A stretch of DNA of 64,000 nucleotides from Paenibacillus sp. MZ04-78.2. Its GTDB lineage: Bacteria > Bacillota > Bacilli > Paenibacillales > NBRC-103111. How positions within the stretch are numbered: position 1 is the stretch's first letter; every line of letters starts with the position of its first letter. The stretch is from positions 1 through 64,000 of the forward strand of contig NZ_JANAVJ010000028.1 of NCBI RefSeq assembly GCF_024213375.1, read 5' to 3'. Of this stretch, positions 63,901-64,000 are shown in pieces. A model generated the notes under the pieces. That model saw only the letters and a list, made by a program, of their open reading frames with translations. It did no database searches and was not told the origin of the DNA. The position numbers and the translations under genes are program-made.

Positions 63901-64000
63901 GCTACGCACCCCTTTCTATATTGGATATCCAAGTATATTCCGCTGTCTGCCGCTGTACGACAGGCACCCTATAACGGTCTGAAATAAGTGTGGCTAATCC

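Larger units (their letters stand above)
50761..64000. mobile_element. SCC-like genomic island (left end at rlmH; right end not in window)
   Basis: Everything from the rlmH end to the window edge is accessory: repeated att-like sites with a decayed rlmH tail, an AT-rich gene pair, three serine-recombinase genes, a primase-polymerase/DUF3987 gene and phage fragments. Insertion at the rlmH 3' end, large serine recombinases and a nearby replication protein are the three hallmarks of SCC elements. Differences: no recognisable resistance genes and no DUF950/960/1643 proteins seen. Chromosomal synteny does not resume before position 64000. The composite nature and outer boundary are inferred. Confidence 0.6.

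Overview
The window is the replication-origin region of a low- to mid-GC endospore-forming Bacillota, most likely a Paenibacillus or close relative. This rests on gene order (dnaA, dnaN, yaaA, recF, remB, gyrB and gyrA on one strand; rpmH, rnpA, yidC, jag, mnmE, mnmG, rsmG, noc, soj and parB on the other), on sporulation-linked genes (spoIIIJ/yidC, yyaC, soj/spo0J) and on a complete walRKHIJ-htrC operon. No species name can be assigned from the sequence alone.

Layout. 1-263: 5' leader and promoter of an rRNA operon running left out of the window. 264-11354 (minus strand): HD-GYP protein, gyrA, a polysaccharide deacetylase inserted between gyrA and gyrB, gyrB, remB, recF, a tandem palindromic repeat, yaaA, dnaN and dnaA. 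oriC is bipartite: an unwinding-type region with a DnaA-trio between dnaN and dnaA (about 9842-9958), and a DnaA-box cluster between dnaA and rpmH (about 11434-11756). 11860-21076 (plus): rpmH through soj-parB, with two parS sites. 21181-24956: cysteine-desulfurase-like protein, DUF4446, yyaC, DUF3343, MscS and DUF951. 25031-29050 is a variable segment: tRNA-Ser(CGA), an XRE regulator, an IS200/IS605-type element with tnpB and a wrecked tnpA inside a broken gene, a two-gene unknown cassette, a small membrane protein and a YjzC-like protein. 29204-42581 (mostly plus): rpsF-ssb-rpsR, a frameshifted DUF4091 gene, CBS and MazG-like proteins, yybS, gdpP, rplI, the replicative helicase, purA with PurBoxes, and an M23/LysM/G5 cell-wall peptidase. 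42772-50765: the wal operon, htrC, a CxxH/CxxC protein and rlmH.

From the last codons of rlmH to the right edge the character changes. The rlmH 3' end carries a CCATAAGTGACGGCGAAAA site that recurs exactly about 710 bp downstream, behind a decayed copy of the rlmH 3' end; a third, degenerate copy follows. Beyond it lie an AT-rich two-gene module (ParA-type ATPase plus a class III nucleotidyl-cyclase-like protein), two full-length large serine recombinases flanking a truncated one whose catalytic serine is replaced by asparagine, a primase-polymerase/DUF3987 protein, and phage scraps (holin, truncated antirepressor). rlmH-end insertion, serine recombinases and a self-replication-type primase/helicase together resemble staphylococcal SCC cassettes. 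I interpret the region as an SCC-like island, possibly composite. Its right boundary is not visible.

Working together, the core genes cover initiation (dnaA, oriC, dnaN, helicase), topology (gyrAB), origin segregation and nucleoid occlusion (soj, parB, parS, noc), early translation and tRNA modification (rpmH, rnpA, mnmE, mnmG, rsmG, rlmH), and cell-wall homeostasis (wal operon, M23 peptidase, gdpP).
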